Shown here one piece after another: positions 47,916-59,623 of a DNA stretch of 64,000 nucleotides. The first letter of the stretch is position 1; every line of letters begins with the position of its first letter. The DNA is from Halichondria panicea (lineage: Eukaryota; Porifera; Demospongiae; Suberitida; Halichondriidae). The notes below the pieces were generated by a model. The model saw nothing but the letters and a program-made list of their open reading frames with translations, ran no database searches and had not been told where the DNA came from. The stretch covers positions 3,369,442 to 3,433,441 of the forward strand of contig NC_087392.1 of assembly GCF_963675165.1 (NCBI RefSeq), given 5' to 3'. Made by a program: the position numbers and the translations under genes.

Positions 47916-48659
47916 GTGCTTTTTTTCAAGATTGTCGGGATTGTATGAACCCTCGAAAATCATATGCTGTCTTAGCAGGCTTGCTAATGCGCAATGTGCT
48001 CAATTGGTGCACTCTATAAATAGTGTGAAGTGTTTCTGTTTGCTCTAATAAAGGCAATTTAAGGCCTCTAAGCAAGTAAGAGATGTAAGAGATGTGTTTA
48101 CAGACAGACACACACACAAACACACTACTGTATATGCCTCGGTGCGCATGTCCTCTTGCTATGCTATGTGTAAGCACATAATAATGGCACATCACTTTCT
48201 CTCCCACCAGCAACTCGGACCTAGTGAACGTCCAGGATGGCCTCCACTATGATATGGTTAGGGCTCTATTGTATTAGAGTCAGTATTTGGGTGTATAGCA
48301 CTCATCCGAAGCCCATCCTAAAGGATTAAACATGAGTGAAAATATGTGTTATCTAGTTTCATGCTGAGCGTATCTAGCGCATTCCCAGTTGCATACCACA
48401 TTGTCACGTATTACTAGCATATTATTGTAAGCTGTTACAATGCCATGCTATTGTGACTTAAATGTAGTTATCTCAATCAGTTCAAAGACCGTATAGCTAT
48501 AACACAGTATCCTGGAAATTTTTGATATGTTATCCTGTTTTTTTCCCCCTTCAGTTCTAATACATTGAGCAAGGCAAATTGTGTAAGTTGCTGAACTAGG
48601 GAATTACTCTGTAGCAGGATTGTTTTGCCTACCTCTGACATCTTGTGTCTCTTCTTTAG

Positions 48660-49141
48660 AAAGAGATGACCCAGGGATAATAATCTTGTTCAGCAGTGAC
48701 AACGACATCCATCAATGTTTGGGATTGCCAGCAGTGGCCGCCTTGATGTTGGGGCCAGGGATACCAGTGCTCCAACAAGGTAGAAATCTAAAACTCTTAT
48801 TATAATTATACAGCTTGTTTATTACAATAGGGATCACCGCAGCAGGGTCCAAACAAAATCTCAGTGATTGGCTGGACACAGTTGTAGTCCAGCATTCCCC
48901 GGGTTCTTTAGTGCGCGATGCGAACGGTAGGCGTATCAGCGGCTTGTTTCATCAGATGGCAAGAAATGTCCATTCGGACGTCCTCCAAGTATTCTCATCC
49001 ACAACCATGCTGAATTGGGGGGTTGAGTGCTTGGGCATTAACTTGACTTTGGGAAAGCTTCTGACCGCGGATGGGATTGGGGTCATTAAAGTTCACCCAC
49101 CACGTAATGGGTCCATTCATCTGACTCGAACTCTGAATTGA
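48660..49141 (+). CDS. Unrecognised protein, last two exons, left copy
   Basis: Exon 48660-48779 follows a CTTCTTTAG acceptor and reads DDPGIIILFSSDNDIHQCLG, LPAVAALMLGPGIPVLQQ. A 51-bp GT-AG intron (48780-48830) joins in frame to GITAAGSKQNLSDWLDTVVV, QHSPGSLVRDANGRR, ISGLFHQMARNVHSD, WGVECLGINLTLGKLL and VHPPRNGSIHLTRTLN, stop at 49141. The paired copy in the other arm confirms the reading frame as a conserved unit. No family is recognised; no signal peptide or membrane segment in the visible part. The 5' exons were not found. Confidence 0.55.
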
Positions 49142-50052
49142 TATAGAACTTTATATAGTATGCAATATTGTTCATTTGATCTCGAATATGGACTCGAACT
49201 CTGAATTGATATAGAGTATTCTCAAATGTGGACTCGAACTATGAATTGATATAGTTATAGTATGCAATATTGTTCGTCATAGGCGCGAGTGACTCCCCTA
49301 AACAATGACTCCCGGTCACTCCTACCTAGTCACCAGTGACTCATGCCTAGGAGTAAATTACTCCCCCGGTCACTGACTCCTAGTCACGAATGACTCCCCC
49401 CAAATTTAGATTTCAGCGGATGGCTATACTAAGTACATCCTCAAAAACTGCACCATGCAGTGACTATATACTATATACAATCAATCAAGACTGTTGTCTG
49501 TGAGAGGCCTGTACAAGTGATTGTCTTAGTCTATGTCTTAGTCTATAGCTGTTCCTTAACTATCGTTACTTCACTTAGTCAAACACTCTGTTCACATTTT
49601 CACATCCACTGTAAAGCAATACAATTTTGAAACAACAACATCCATCACAATAATTATAACAGTGCATGAAAAACAAAAACAACACAGTGCAAATAATTAC
49701 ATGAAAAACAAAAACAGCAGTGGAAGATAACGAAAGCCTAAAAATGCTACATGTATTTAGATCTACAACTATATAGTCAACTGAGTGGAGATACTTTAAT
49801 ACGTATAATGATACCACGAGTTGCACGTTATATCAAACTGTATCATTTCATCGTAGGAGTAGGAGCAGTATAATTATAGTAATCACAATGCTAGAAAATC
49901 TCTCTGGTCTCTTGCGACTATTCAGTTCTTTTGACTTCGAAAATCTTCTTTAGTTTCTCATTTCAAAACAACGTTGTACGTTGTGCCTTATTTTGTCTTC
50001 ATTTAGGATGATGTGATCCAAATTGTCTCCTTGTAATTCGTGGTATGCAGCG

Positions 50053-50397
50053 CAGTGGAGTAGGAACAGGGGGGGGGCAGGGGGTCACTTGAATCAGCCC
50101 ACCCTTCCTGAGTTGAATAGGTGTTTTAACCAACCAATTGATCAAGGATAAAGCATGAATTTGTAAGCAGAAATAAAAAACCGCTTTTTTTGGACGCTTC
50201 ATACTCTTGTTTTACAGTAACATGTTTTAACAATTCTGCTGTATATTAGTTCTTGTTCAGAGCTAATAAGCTTGTAGCTAGGCCGCAGCTAGTGTAGCTT
50301 TCTGTTTTAAAATCTCCAGTGCCGGGAGCGCCACTTGGGTAGTGCTTCGCACCACCCAAGTGGCCCCTCCAACCTTTTAACTGTTCCTACTCCACTG
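50053..50397. mobile_element. hAT-like MITE with 5-bp target duplication, left arm
   Basis: Left end CAGTGGAGTAGGAACAGGGG, right end CTGTTCCTACTCCACTG, flanked by CAGCG on both sides (50048-50052 and 50398-50402). A strong hairpin (CCACTTGGGTAGTGC TTC GCACCACCCAAGTGG, 50331-50363) lies near its right end. The same element is in the right arm, so it predates the duplication. Confidence 0.8.
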
Positions 50398-52559
50398 CAG
50401 CGGCAATAGCAAATAAACCACAGTTCTGCTGCCACTGCATGTTCTGTTGCTGAATAGAGGCCACAGACAGTAGAGGCCACAGACAGTAACAACCCATTGT
50501 GGCACTTGTACATTTGGGCGATTTGCTTTTACGCCAATACCATAACCCATAATAACGAAAAACGCTTCAATTGCGAACACGAAATCATGCAAATTATAAC
50601 ACATTAATTAATACGTACTGTTGAGGGAAAGCAAAAACATGGTGAGAGGCACTCGTTTTGTATTAGTTATGTGCATGTCCATTATAATTTTATCGTAGAC
50701 TATAAATTGCAAAACAATAAGTGGGAATGACAATGAGCAACACAGAAATTATATATAGTGTTTTGTTTTCAAGAGCGTTAGCAACACAAGAGTTAGTGTA
50801 TGTTTTGTTTTCCCTTTTTTCAAAAGGGCGTTGATTTGTTTCATTCGACCGGTTTCCGAGACCTTTGAGGTATGGCCTTCATCTCGCTTTTTTATTTTCG
50901 AGGAATCGCCAGTAGCCATATAACCCCGCGCTCATGCACCATCTGTCTTCGTTATTGGGACACTGCAGGGGTTAAACACACAAGAGTCGTCACATTGCAT
51001 TCTCATAATCACACACACAGGCTTATAGCTAATGTACTGTACATAACTCCCCCCCCCCCCCAGGTAGGTAATGCACTGTAAACAACCTGTGTGTGTGTTA
51101 GGGGGCTTGGGGGCTTGGGAGTTGTGTACAGTACATTCTATAACGCGGAGTGTTTCACGCAAAAATTTTCGTTTCCAATCTATGGTAGATGCGACACTGG
51201 ACTTCAACATAATTTTTCAACCTCAAAAGAAACCTCTGGCGCGATTATTTTTAACAAAATCCAATAAGTATGGTACAATGTACTTAGGGTATTGACACGC
51301 CCCCACGCCATGATCAACACCTAATGAACCAATCAGACTGACTGAGAGGATTGCATGGAGAGGATTACACCATGCATGTGTAACGCCCCCTACTTAACAT
51401 TTGACCATGGACGGATGAATTAAACTATTAGACATTTCTTCCTATTAAAGTTTCCTAAACAAACTATCCAAGAATGTTCACAATTCAAGAATGTTCACAA
51501 ATGGTCCTACAGCTACTTTTGTTATCTTCATTTTTGTCTCAGCGCCCGTGACGACACATACAGATCCAATAGCAGCGCTGATTGTACAGTAGTCCCTAGG
51601 GCCTTACATATATTGGAAGCGACCCCTGAAGTTCAACCATGACACACCTTAGATATTACCGATAGAGAGAGAGTATCGAACGTAATCTATCAACCCATCC
51701 AAGCCCCACCCCTGACATACGGGCAGTATAGGGGATTGGGTGGGGATTATACATTTTCAATTAATGAATGCCCAATGGGGTGGGGGTTCTTCATGTGTAT
51801 AATCCCCTATCAATCCCTTGTATATATGGTGGGGGTACACTGGGGATTAACAGGGGATTTTGATTTTTTTGTCAGCTAATCTAGAGTCTATTAAAGGTCT
51901 CACAACTTTAGGTCAAAAAGCTGTAGTACTAAAATATCACTTGTCAACTCTATGATCTAATTATTACTGTCTGATTCATTCTGATTCATTCTACCCATTG
52001 TTTTAAAAATCTTTACTTGCATATATATACTTTATGTGAGTGTATAGATTGTACTATGGACCAACAAATTTTAATGTGATCACTGAAGCTTATAATTATT
52101 TTTTTTTGCAAACAAACGACAAAATACTTTTTAAATGGCTTTAAATGGCGTAATAACAATTAACAAGTTGATTTCATTGCATCTACGTACTAGTCCTGCG
52201 GTGGCTGGTTGAGGCTCGAGCACGGGTACACTGTGTGCTTGTTCCATAATCCTCACACACAATGTAATTATTACATATATTATATGGTATCAGCTCTTTG
52301 TAAGTCTGTGGAATTATAAATACAGACAACCCACCTCAATAGTGTACTTAATATTCGGTTCTGACAATCGAAGATGGGCCGGAGGTGTTGGTGCAGATGA
52401 TGCCTGATTTTTTGCTTGGTTATTTATTCTGTGGATGTAACTGAAGTTCTGCAATGTTTTTATTAGCGCACAGGTATGAACTCGTCTGCAGTTGTCTCCT
52501 TAATTTGCAGGCCTCTTTTAGGAAGTGCGGCTTGAGATTGAGGCTACACGTGTCTGTGC

Positions 52560-53743
52560 GCGCCAGAGAGACAGAAACGTTGTGCGAGTACCTAGCAGGT
52601 GAAGGACAGCATGCAGATGTAATCTTGTGTGTACAGGAAAACAGGAAAACAGACTAACTGGAGCTGATTTCTTAGAGCTCACCAAAGATCAACTGAAAGC
52701 ACAAGAATGGCAATTCAGAGGCTGATTGCTCCACCAGTACCAATAAATAAACTCAAGCTTCCGGATCCCAGATGCATGTAAGTTACTGATTTTTGAGTGT
52801 GTAAACGTGTAAGATGTAGGTATGTACGGAATTTCAGAATTTTAGCAGGACGGCAAGCAAAAATTAACAGACAGAGCAAACAGAGCTATAATTATGCAAA
52901 AATGACTATGCTTAAACATAATTATGCACTGCCTGCAAAAACCAAGTATTCGGAAAAAGGTGCTCAAAATCCTCAAAATCCTGCAAAATCTATAAATTTT
53001 ACAAACTAAGCACTTTTTTTTCCCTGAGTACTATTCAGTAGCCCGTACATTATATTTTTAGTTTGCTATAGGTTAAAGTGGACATGTCATGTTGTCTGAA
53101 ATTCCCACTATGTCCTCCCCACTATGTCCTCCTGTCCACTATGTCCTCCTGTACATGTTAATGGTACGAACTTATCACCTCATTATCACCTCAGGAAAGT
53201 GAAAGTGAAGCATGGGTTCACACCTTCAAGCTCCCTGAAGGTGTTTCACTAACCGCACAATCCGCACAATGAAAGCTCTCCGAAAGCTCTCCGAAAGGGG
53301 TTGATCACAAAGGCGGACATGTAGACTCTATGAGTTATTATTATTGCGAACTAAATTTTTGTTGTGTCCTAAATTGTTGTGTCCTAAATTGTTGTTGTGT
53401 CCTAAATTTGTTTTCTGTGCGTATATAGGAGTGATACATTTTAAAATGGCAAATGTACACTTCAGGCTCAGTTCAAGTCATTGTTCACATGGTCTGCATG
53501 ATTTTAGGGTAAGAATAAGTTTAGAAATGGCCATCGCGGAGATGTAAGCGATACTGAGAATGACAAAGAAAACCAGAGACCAGTGGTAGGGTGAAGAAGC
53601 CCAGAATTGGATCAAAAGGTGTGTGTATATTTCTTCTGTGATATGCAGGCGAAGACAACTGTAACAATATTTTGTGTACTATAGTGATATGGGAGAAAAG
53701 CTGCAAGAAGAAATAGAGCTAGATATCCCAAGAGTATCAAAGG
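52560..53743 (+). pseudogene. SAM-domain (SAMD3-like) gene, truncated left-arm copy
   Basis: Contains ETLCEYLAGEGQHADV, CVQENR and, after an 8-bp tandem duplication, LTGADFLELTKDQLK, a sterile alpha motif core. Later pieces correspond to the right-arm gene, up to RYPKSIK at 53740, where the arm ends. The start codon present in the right arm is deleted here, and all 3' exons lie outside the arm. Clearly non-functional. Confidence 0.6.
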
Positions 53744-55033
53744 ATCTTGTTTCACACACGTGGGACTGAGTGTGCATGCGCAGAAATTGTGCTGCAAGAG
53801 GTTGAAGTTCACGAATGGCTGCGCTTGACCTAGCCTCGAGACCAGGCCGATTAAAATACGTATTTTAATTCGAGGCTACGCTTGACCATGAAGTTGCAGC
53901 TTACAAATAGGTGCAACACTGTTGAATAGAAAGTTGTTCAGATGATACTACACAAGATTCTGAAGGAGAGATTGCAACAGCAAGTACGTAAAAGTAGATA
54001 ACAATAAAGCTTTATTGCAAATCCACGAGTTGTTAGTTTGCAAACATTGAGCAGTTACAGCTGGAGTACACACATAGATGTAGCGAGGTTGAAGCCCTAC
54101 CCTGCATGCGTGCTGCCTGCCCACATTTTTTCATTGTATCTTTATAATGAATATAGAGGTGAAGTTGAACAGTTCTTTGCTGATTGAATAAAATAATGAG
54201 GTGCATGCTAAAGTTGAACAGTTGTTTGCTGATTGAATAAATGAGTGATTATAGAGGTGCAAAAGTTGAACAGTTGTTTGCTAAATCTAAACTCTATCAA
54301 CTCTATCAAGTCCATGCCACAGAATTTGGCTCAGGCTGGTCATCACTAATCTTAAAAATATGATGTTGAAAGAAAATCAGAAGTGTATTAAGTGCATTAA
54401 GGGTTTTTGGGTAGGCTATGTTAAAAACAGCAGTTTCCATATCCGCTGATTCAACAATGACTTTGCTTTCTGCACAAACAACAATCTGATAGGCTCCATC
54501 TGAGATTGACACAACAATGGACGGGGCAGGGGCAGGGGGTAAGTTGTTGATGTTTGATTCCAGATTTTCGTCAGCACAATTTCATAATGGCACACTTACA
54601 AGAAATTCAACAAGAAATTCATAAAGATCTTTATTGTAGCCAAGAATTGCTCAAAGAGCGTACAAAAAACCAAGTCATGATACGTTGTGCACTAAAGAGT
54701 GATTCACTGGCTTACCATTGTTTGTATTCATGAGAGTATTTAAACACTTGGTGAGAGTTTTTAACAGGTGTAACCATCAAGGAGCTTTTTAAAACATGGT
54801 CTTGCTGCCTCCGCTTCTGCCAGCTTGAACACTTTGTCCCTAAATTGCTGCCATTCAGGAATGAAACAGTGGTCCTTCGGAAGACTCAGAATCAGCTTGA
54901 GTTCCCTGTTTAACTGCAAAAACAACCAAACACTCCTGCGTTGTACAAGTCAAAATTTCACTCACCCGTGAAGATTGACCAAGTGGAAAAACATTGATCA
55001 CATCTTTCAAGATCCATCATGCTTCTTCACTTT
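53744..55033. other. Spacer of the inverted repeat
   Basis: Single-copy sequence between the arms. Its right two-thirds hold the 3' exons of the SAM-domain gene on the minus strand. 53744-54290 shows no gene; AAGTTGAACAGTT.TTTGCTG is repeated three times at 54163-54275. Confidence 0.7.
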
Positions 55034-56134
55034 TGATACTCTTGGGATATCTAGCTCTATTTCTTCTTGCAGCTTTTCTCCCATATCACTATAGTACACA
55101 AAATATTGTTACAGTTGTCTTCGCCTGCATATCACAGAAGAAATATACACACACCTTTTGATCCAATTCTGGGCTTCTTCACCCTACCACTGGTCTCTGG
55201 TTTTCTTTGTCATTCTCAGTATCGCTTACATCTCCGCGACGGCCATTCCTAAACTTATTCTTACCCTAAAATCATGCAGACCATGTGAACAATGACTTGA
55301 ACTGAGCTGAAGTGTACATTTGCCATTTTAAAATGTATCACTCCTATATACGCATCACTCCTATCAGAAAACAAATTTAGGACACAACAAAAATTTAGTT
55401 CGCAATAATAATAACTCATAGAGTCTAGATGTGATGTGATGTCCGCCTTTGTGATCAACCCCTTTCGGAGAGCTTTCATTATGCGGTTAGTGAAACACCT
55501 CAGGGAGCTTGAAGGTGTGAACCCATGCTTCACTTTCACTTTCCTGAGGTGATAAGTTGTACCATTAACATGTACAGGAGGACATAGTGGGAATTTCAGA
55601 CAACATGACATGTCCACTTTAAATATATAATGTACGGGCTACTGAATAGTACTCGAGGAAAAAGTGCTTAGTTTGTAAAATTTATAGGATTTTGAGCACC
55701 TTTTTCCGAATACTTGGTTTTTGCAGGCAGTGCATAATTATGTTTAAGCATAGTCATTTCCTGCATAATTATAGCTCTGTCTGTTAATTTTTGCTTGCCG
55801 TCCTGCTAAAATTCTGAAATTCCGTACATACCTACATCTTACGTTTACATCTTACGTTTACACACTCAAAAATCAGTAACTTACATGCATCTGGGATCCG
55901 GAAGCTTGAGTTTATTTATTGGTACTGGTGGAGCAATCAGCCTGTGCAATCAGCCTCTGAATTGCCATTCTTGTGCTTTCAGTTGATCTTTGGTGAGCTC
56001 TAAGAAATCAGCTCCAGTTAGTCTGTTTTCCTGTTTTCCTGTACACACAAGATTACATCTGTGTGCTGTCCTTCACCTGCTAGGTACTCGCACAACGTTT
56101 CTGTGGACAGCGATGAGATTGATCGGGTAGCCAT
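54306..56134 (-). CDS. SAM-domain (SAMD3-like) gene, right arm plus spacer
   Basis: ATG at 56134: MATRSISSLSTETLCEYLAG then CVQENR / LTGADFLELTKDQLK, a sterile alpha motif at residues about 8-60. Downstream pieces: DVSDTENDKENQRP (about 55230), RNRARYPKSIKSEEA (about 55060), WILKDVINVFPLGQSSR before a GTGAGT donor (about 54966), then after a TTTTTGCAG acceptor LNRELKLILSLPKDHCFIPE to LLDGYTC. Further down DGAYQIVVCAESKVIVESAD and IAYPKTLNALNTLLIFFQHH, ending at 54306. The YPK.LNA.L.FFQ end is typical of SAMD3-like uncharacterised animal proteins. SAM domains mediate protein-protein contact. Lesions: an 8-bp duplication at 56026-56041 and a TGA near 55014. Probably decayed, but the more complete of the two copies. 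Confidence 0.55.
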
Positions 56135-56262
56135 GCCAACGTTTCTGTCTCTCTGGCGCGCACAGACACGTGTAGCCTCAATCTCAAGCCGCACTTCCTA
56201 AAAGAGGCCTGCAAATTAAGCAGACGAGTTCATACCTGTGCGCTAATAAAAACATTGCAGAA

Positions 56263-58040
56263 CTTCAGCTACATCCACAGATATAAATAACCAAGCAAAA
56301 AATCAGGCATCATCTGCACCGACACCTCCGGCCCATCTTCGATTGTCAGAACCGAATATTAAGTACACTATTGAGGTGGGTTGTCTGTATTTATAATTCC
56401 ACAGACTTACAAAGAGCTGATACCATATAATATATGTAATAATTACATTGTGTGTGAGGATTATGGAACAAGCACACAGTGTACCCGTGCTCGAGCCTCA
56501 ACCAGCCACCGCAGGACTAGTACGTAGATGCAATGAAATCAACTTGTTAATTGTTATTACGCCATTTAAAGCCATTTAAAAAGTATTTTGTCGTTTGTTT
56601 GCAAAAAAAAATAATTATAAGCTTCAGTGTTCACATTAAAATTTGTTGGTCCATAGTACAATCTATACACTCACATAAAGTATATAATTATATGCAAGTA
56701 AAGATTTTTAAAACAATGGGTAGAATGAATCAGACAGTAATAATTATTAAAAGTTGATCATAGAGTTGACAAGTGATATTTTAGTACTACAGCTTTTGAC
56801 CTAAAGTTGTGAGACCTTTAATAGACTCCAGATGGTACCAAGAATTTCTCCCTTAAGACTCTCTTTGGTGTGTTTGATTTGGTTGCTAAAGCTCCTATCG
56901 CTAAAGCTCCTATCTTAAACGAAGAGGCACTTGAATTACCACGTCAAGGTAATGCACCTATCAATGTCAAGCCCCACCCCTGACATACGGGCAGTATAGG
57001 GGCATTAGTAGGGGGTTATACTGCTTTTAGCACTCACTTTCCCCCCAAGACAGGGGCTTTTGCATCAACATTTTTCCCAGTAATTTTGAGGGCGGGGCCA
57101 ATGTTTGCGCATGCGCATCATAAAGTTGCCATGTGTTAGATTAGCTGACAAAAAATCAAAATCCCCTGTTAATCCCCAGTGTACCCCCACCATATATACA
57201 AGGGATTGATAGGGGATTATACACATGAAGAACCCCCACCCCATTGGGCATTCATTAATTGAAAATGTATAATCCCCACCCAATCCCCTATACTGCCCAT
57301 ATGTCAGGGGTGGGGCTTGACATTGATAAGTGCATAATGTTTGACCCTTTGAATATTGACCCTTTGAATATTGCGTTCCCATTTGTAATTGCAGGTGCAA
57401 CTGCTGCACTAAGTTTGGCCGCCGCCTCACTTTGGGTCAATCAAGCGGCAAAAAAGGCTATTGGCTGTGAGGCCTATGAGAAGTGCCGGGGTAAAGATGA
57501 GCATGATACCCCCATCTCACCGGGGTTATATCTGGCTGGGTTAAATTGTTCTCAAGTAAGTGCCTTATGATTTTTGCCTGAAGTATGGGGGGTATGGGGG
57601 GGAAGTAATATCAAGAGTTTATGATAGAGAGAGTATCGAACGTAGGCATACTGTGTATCAGATGTATGCGGAGAGTATGCGGAGAGTAACGTGACTTCCT
57701 GTATCTTCCTGTATCTGTCACAAGCTTGGAATTTGCACACTGACCAATCCAAGTGTGGGTGATGTCGTCTATCAAGAAAGTAGATTACATCACCCACACT
57801 TGGATGGGTTGATAGATTTACTCTCTCTCTATCATAAACTCTTGGTAATATCTAAGGTGTGTCATGGTTGAACTTCAGGGGTCGCTTCCAATATATGTAA
57901 GGCCCTAGGGACTACTGTACAATCAGCGCTGCTATTATTTTATCAGATGTTGTCGCAGCTTCATAATATAACCGGCTATTTCAACAGATATGCCATGTGG
58001 AAAGTGAAATGCCAAGAAGCCAACAAATCATTGGGATCTG
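56263..58040 (+). CDS. Candidate multi-exon gene, unidentified
   Basis: Plus-strand exon-like pieces: SAPTPPAHLRLSEPNIKYTI before GTGGGT (about 56317-56378); MEQAHSVPVLEPQPATAGLV (56463 on); GTKNFSLKTLFGVFDLVAKA with a duplicated APIAKAPI and EEALELPRQ before GTAATG (56832-56948); and, after TTGTAATTGCAG, ATAALSLAAASLWVNQAAKK to PISPGLYLAGLNCSQ before GTAAGT (57395-57556). A further piece lies at 57946-58035 (LSQLHNITGYFNRYAMWKVK). The Ala/Leu-rich stretch could be a membrane segment. Whether these form one gene is uncertain; the last three are deleted from the left arm. Head-to-head with the SAM-domain gene. Confidence 0.35.
56964..57331. mobile_element. MITE with long inverted ends in the right arm
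   Basis: TATCAATGTCAAGCCCCACC ... GGGCAGTATAGGGG at the left is inverted at the right (CCCCTATACTGCCC ... GGTGGGGCTTGACATTGATA), a TIR of about 45 bp. The left arm keeps only about half of it (51697-51890). Confidence 0.75.
57605..57851. mobile_element. 247-bp MITE with inverted ends and an inner hairpin
   Basis: ATATCAAGAGTTTATGATAG at the left is inverted at the right (CTATCATAAACTCTTGGTAATAT). Inside, CCAATCCAAGTGTGGGTGAT (57744) and ATCACCCACACTTGGATGG (57788) form a second inverted pair. Most of it is deleted in the left arm. Confidence 0.7.
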
Positions 58041-58860
58041 TATGTGTCGTCACGGGCGCTGAGACAAAAATGAAGATAACAAAAGTAGCTGTAGGACCAT
58101 TTGTGAACATTCTTGAATTGTGAACATTCTTGGATAGTTTGTTTAGGAAGGTTTCCGTCCATGGTCAAATGTTAAGTAGGGGGCGTACACATGCATGGTG
58201 CAATCCTCTCAGTCCATCTGATTGGTTCATTAGGTGTTGATCATGGCGTGGGGGCGTGTCAATACCCTAAGTACATTGTACCATACTTATTCCATACTTA
58301 TTGGATTTTGTTAAAAATAATCTCGCCAGAGGTTTCTTTTGAGGTTGAAAAATTATGTTGAAGTCCAGTGTCGCATCTACCATAGATTGGAAACGAAAAT
58401 TTTTGCGTGAAACACTCCGCGTTATAGAATGTACTGTACACAACTCCCAAGCCCCCTTACACACACACAGAGGTTGTTTACAGTGCATTACCTACCTGGG
58501 GGGGGGGGGGAGTTATGTACAGTACATTAGCTATAAGCCTGTGTGTGTGTGATTATGAGAATGCAATGTGACGACTCTTGTGTGTTTAACCCCTGCAGTG
58601 TCCCAATAACCCAATAACCCAATAACGAAGACAGATGGTGCATGAGCGCGGGGTTATATGGCTACTGGCGATTCCTGATGAAGGCCGTACCTCAAAGGTC
58701 TCGGAAACCGGTCGAATGAAACAAATCAACGCCCTTTTGAAAAAAGGGAAAACAAAACATACACTAACTCTTGTGTTGCTATAACGCTCTTGAAAACAAA
58801 ACACTATATGTAATTTCTGTGTTGCTCATTTGTCACTCCCACTTATTGTTTTGCAATTTA

Positions 58861-59154
58861 TAGTCTACGATAAAATTATAATGGGCATGCACATAACTAA
58901 TACAAAACGAGTGCTTCTCACCATGTTTTTGCTTTCCCTCAACAGTACGTATTAATTAATGTGTTATAAATTGCATGATTTCAAATTTGCAAAATATATA
59001 AGTGTTATAGTCTACGATAAAATTATAATGGGCATGCACATAACTAATACAAAACGAGTGCCTCTCACCATGTTTTTGCTTTCCCTCAACAGTACGTATT
59101 AATTAATGTGTTATAATTTGCATGATTTCAAATTTGCAAAATATATAAGTGTTC
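58861..59154. repeat. 147-bp tandem duplication in the right arm
   Basis: TAGTCTACGATAAAATTATA starts at 58861 and at 59008; the two copies are nearly identical. The left arm has a single copy. Confidence 0.9.
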
Positions 59155-59318
59155 GCAATTGAAGCGTTTTTCGTTATTATGGGTATGGTATTGGCGTAAA
59201 ATCAAATCGCCCAAAATAATGTACAAGTGCCACAATGGGTTGTTACTGTCTGTGGCCTCTATTCAGCACACAACATGCAGTGGCAGCAGAAACTGTGGTT
59301 TATTTGCTATTGCCGCTG

Positions 59319-59623
59319 CAGTGGAGTAGGAACAGTTAAAAGGTTGGAGGGGCCACTTGGGTGGTGCGAAGCACTACCCAAGTGCGCTGGAAATTTACTA
59401 GCTGCGGCCTAGCTACAAGCTTATTAGCTCTGAACAAGAACTAATATACAGCAGAATTGTTAAAAACATGTTACTGTCCAAAAAAAGCGGTTTTTTATTT
59501 CTGCTTACAAATTCATGCTTTATCCTTGATGAATTGGTTGGTTAAAACACCTATTCAACTCAGGAAGGGTGGGCTGATTCAAATGGCCCCCTGCCCCCCC
59601 CCTGTCCTACTCCTACTCCACTG
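59319..59623. mobile_element. hAT-like MITE with 5-bp target duplication, right arm
   Basis: Inverse copy of 50053-50397: ends CAGTGGAGTAGGAACAG and CCTACTCCACTG, flanked by CGCTG (59314-59318 and 59624-59628). About 40 bp shorter than the left-arm copy. Confidence 0.8.

Larger units (their letters stand above)
47868..53743. repeat. Left arm of a large inverted repeat
   Basis: The reverse complement of 55034-61786 can be followed through this arm with high identity, broken by indels. It lacks three segments present in the right arm (about 305 bp at 51885, 487 bp at 51697 and 98 bp at 51575) and has its own short tandem duplications (for example 53100-53150 and 53355-53405). Confidence 0.9.
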
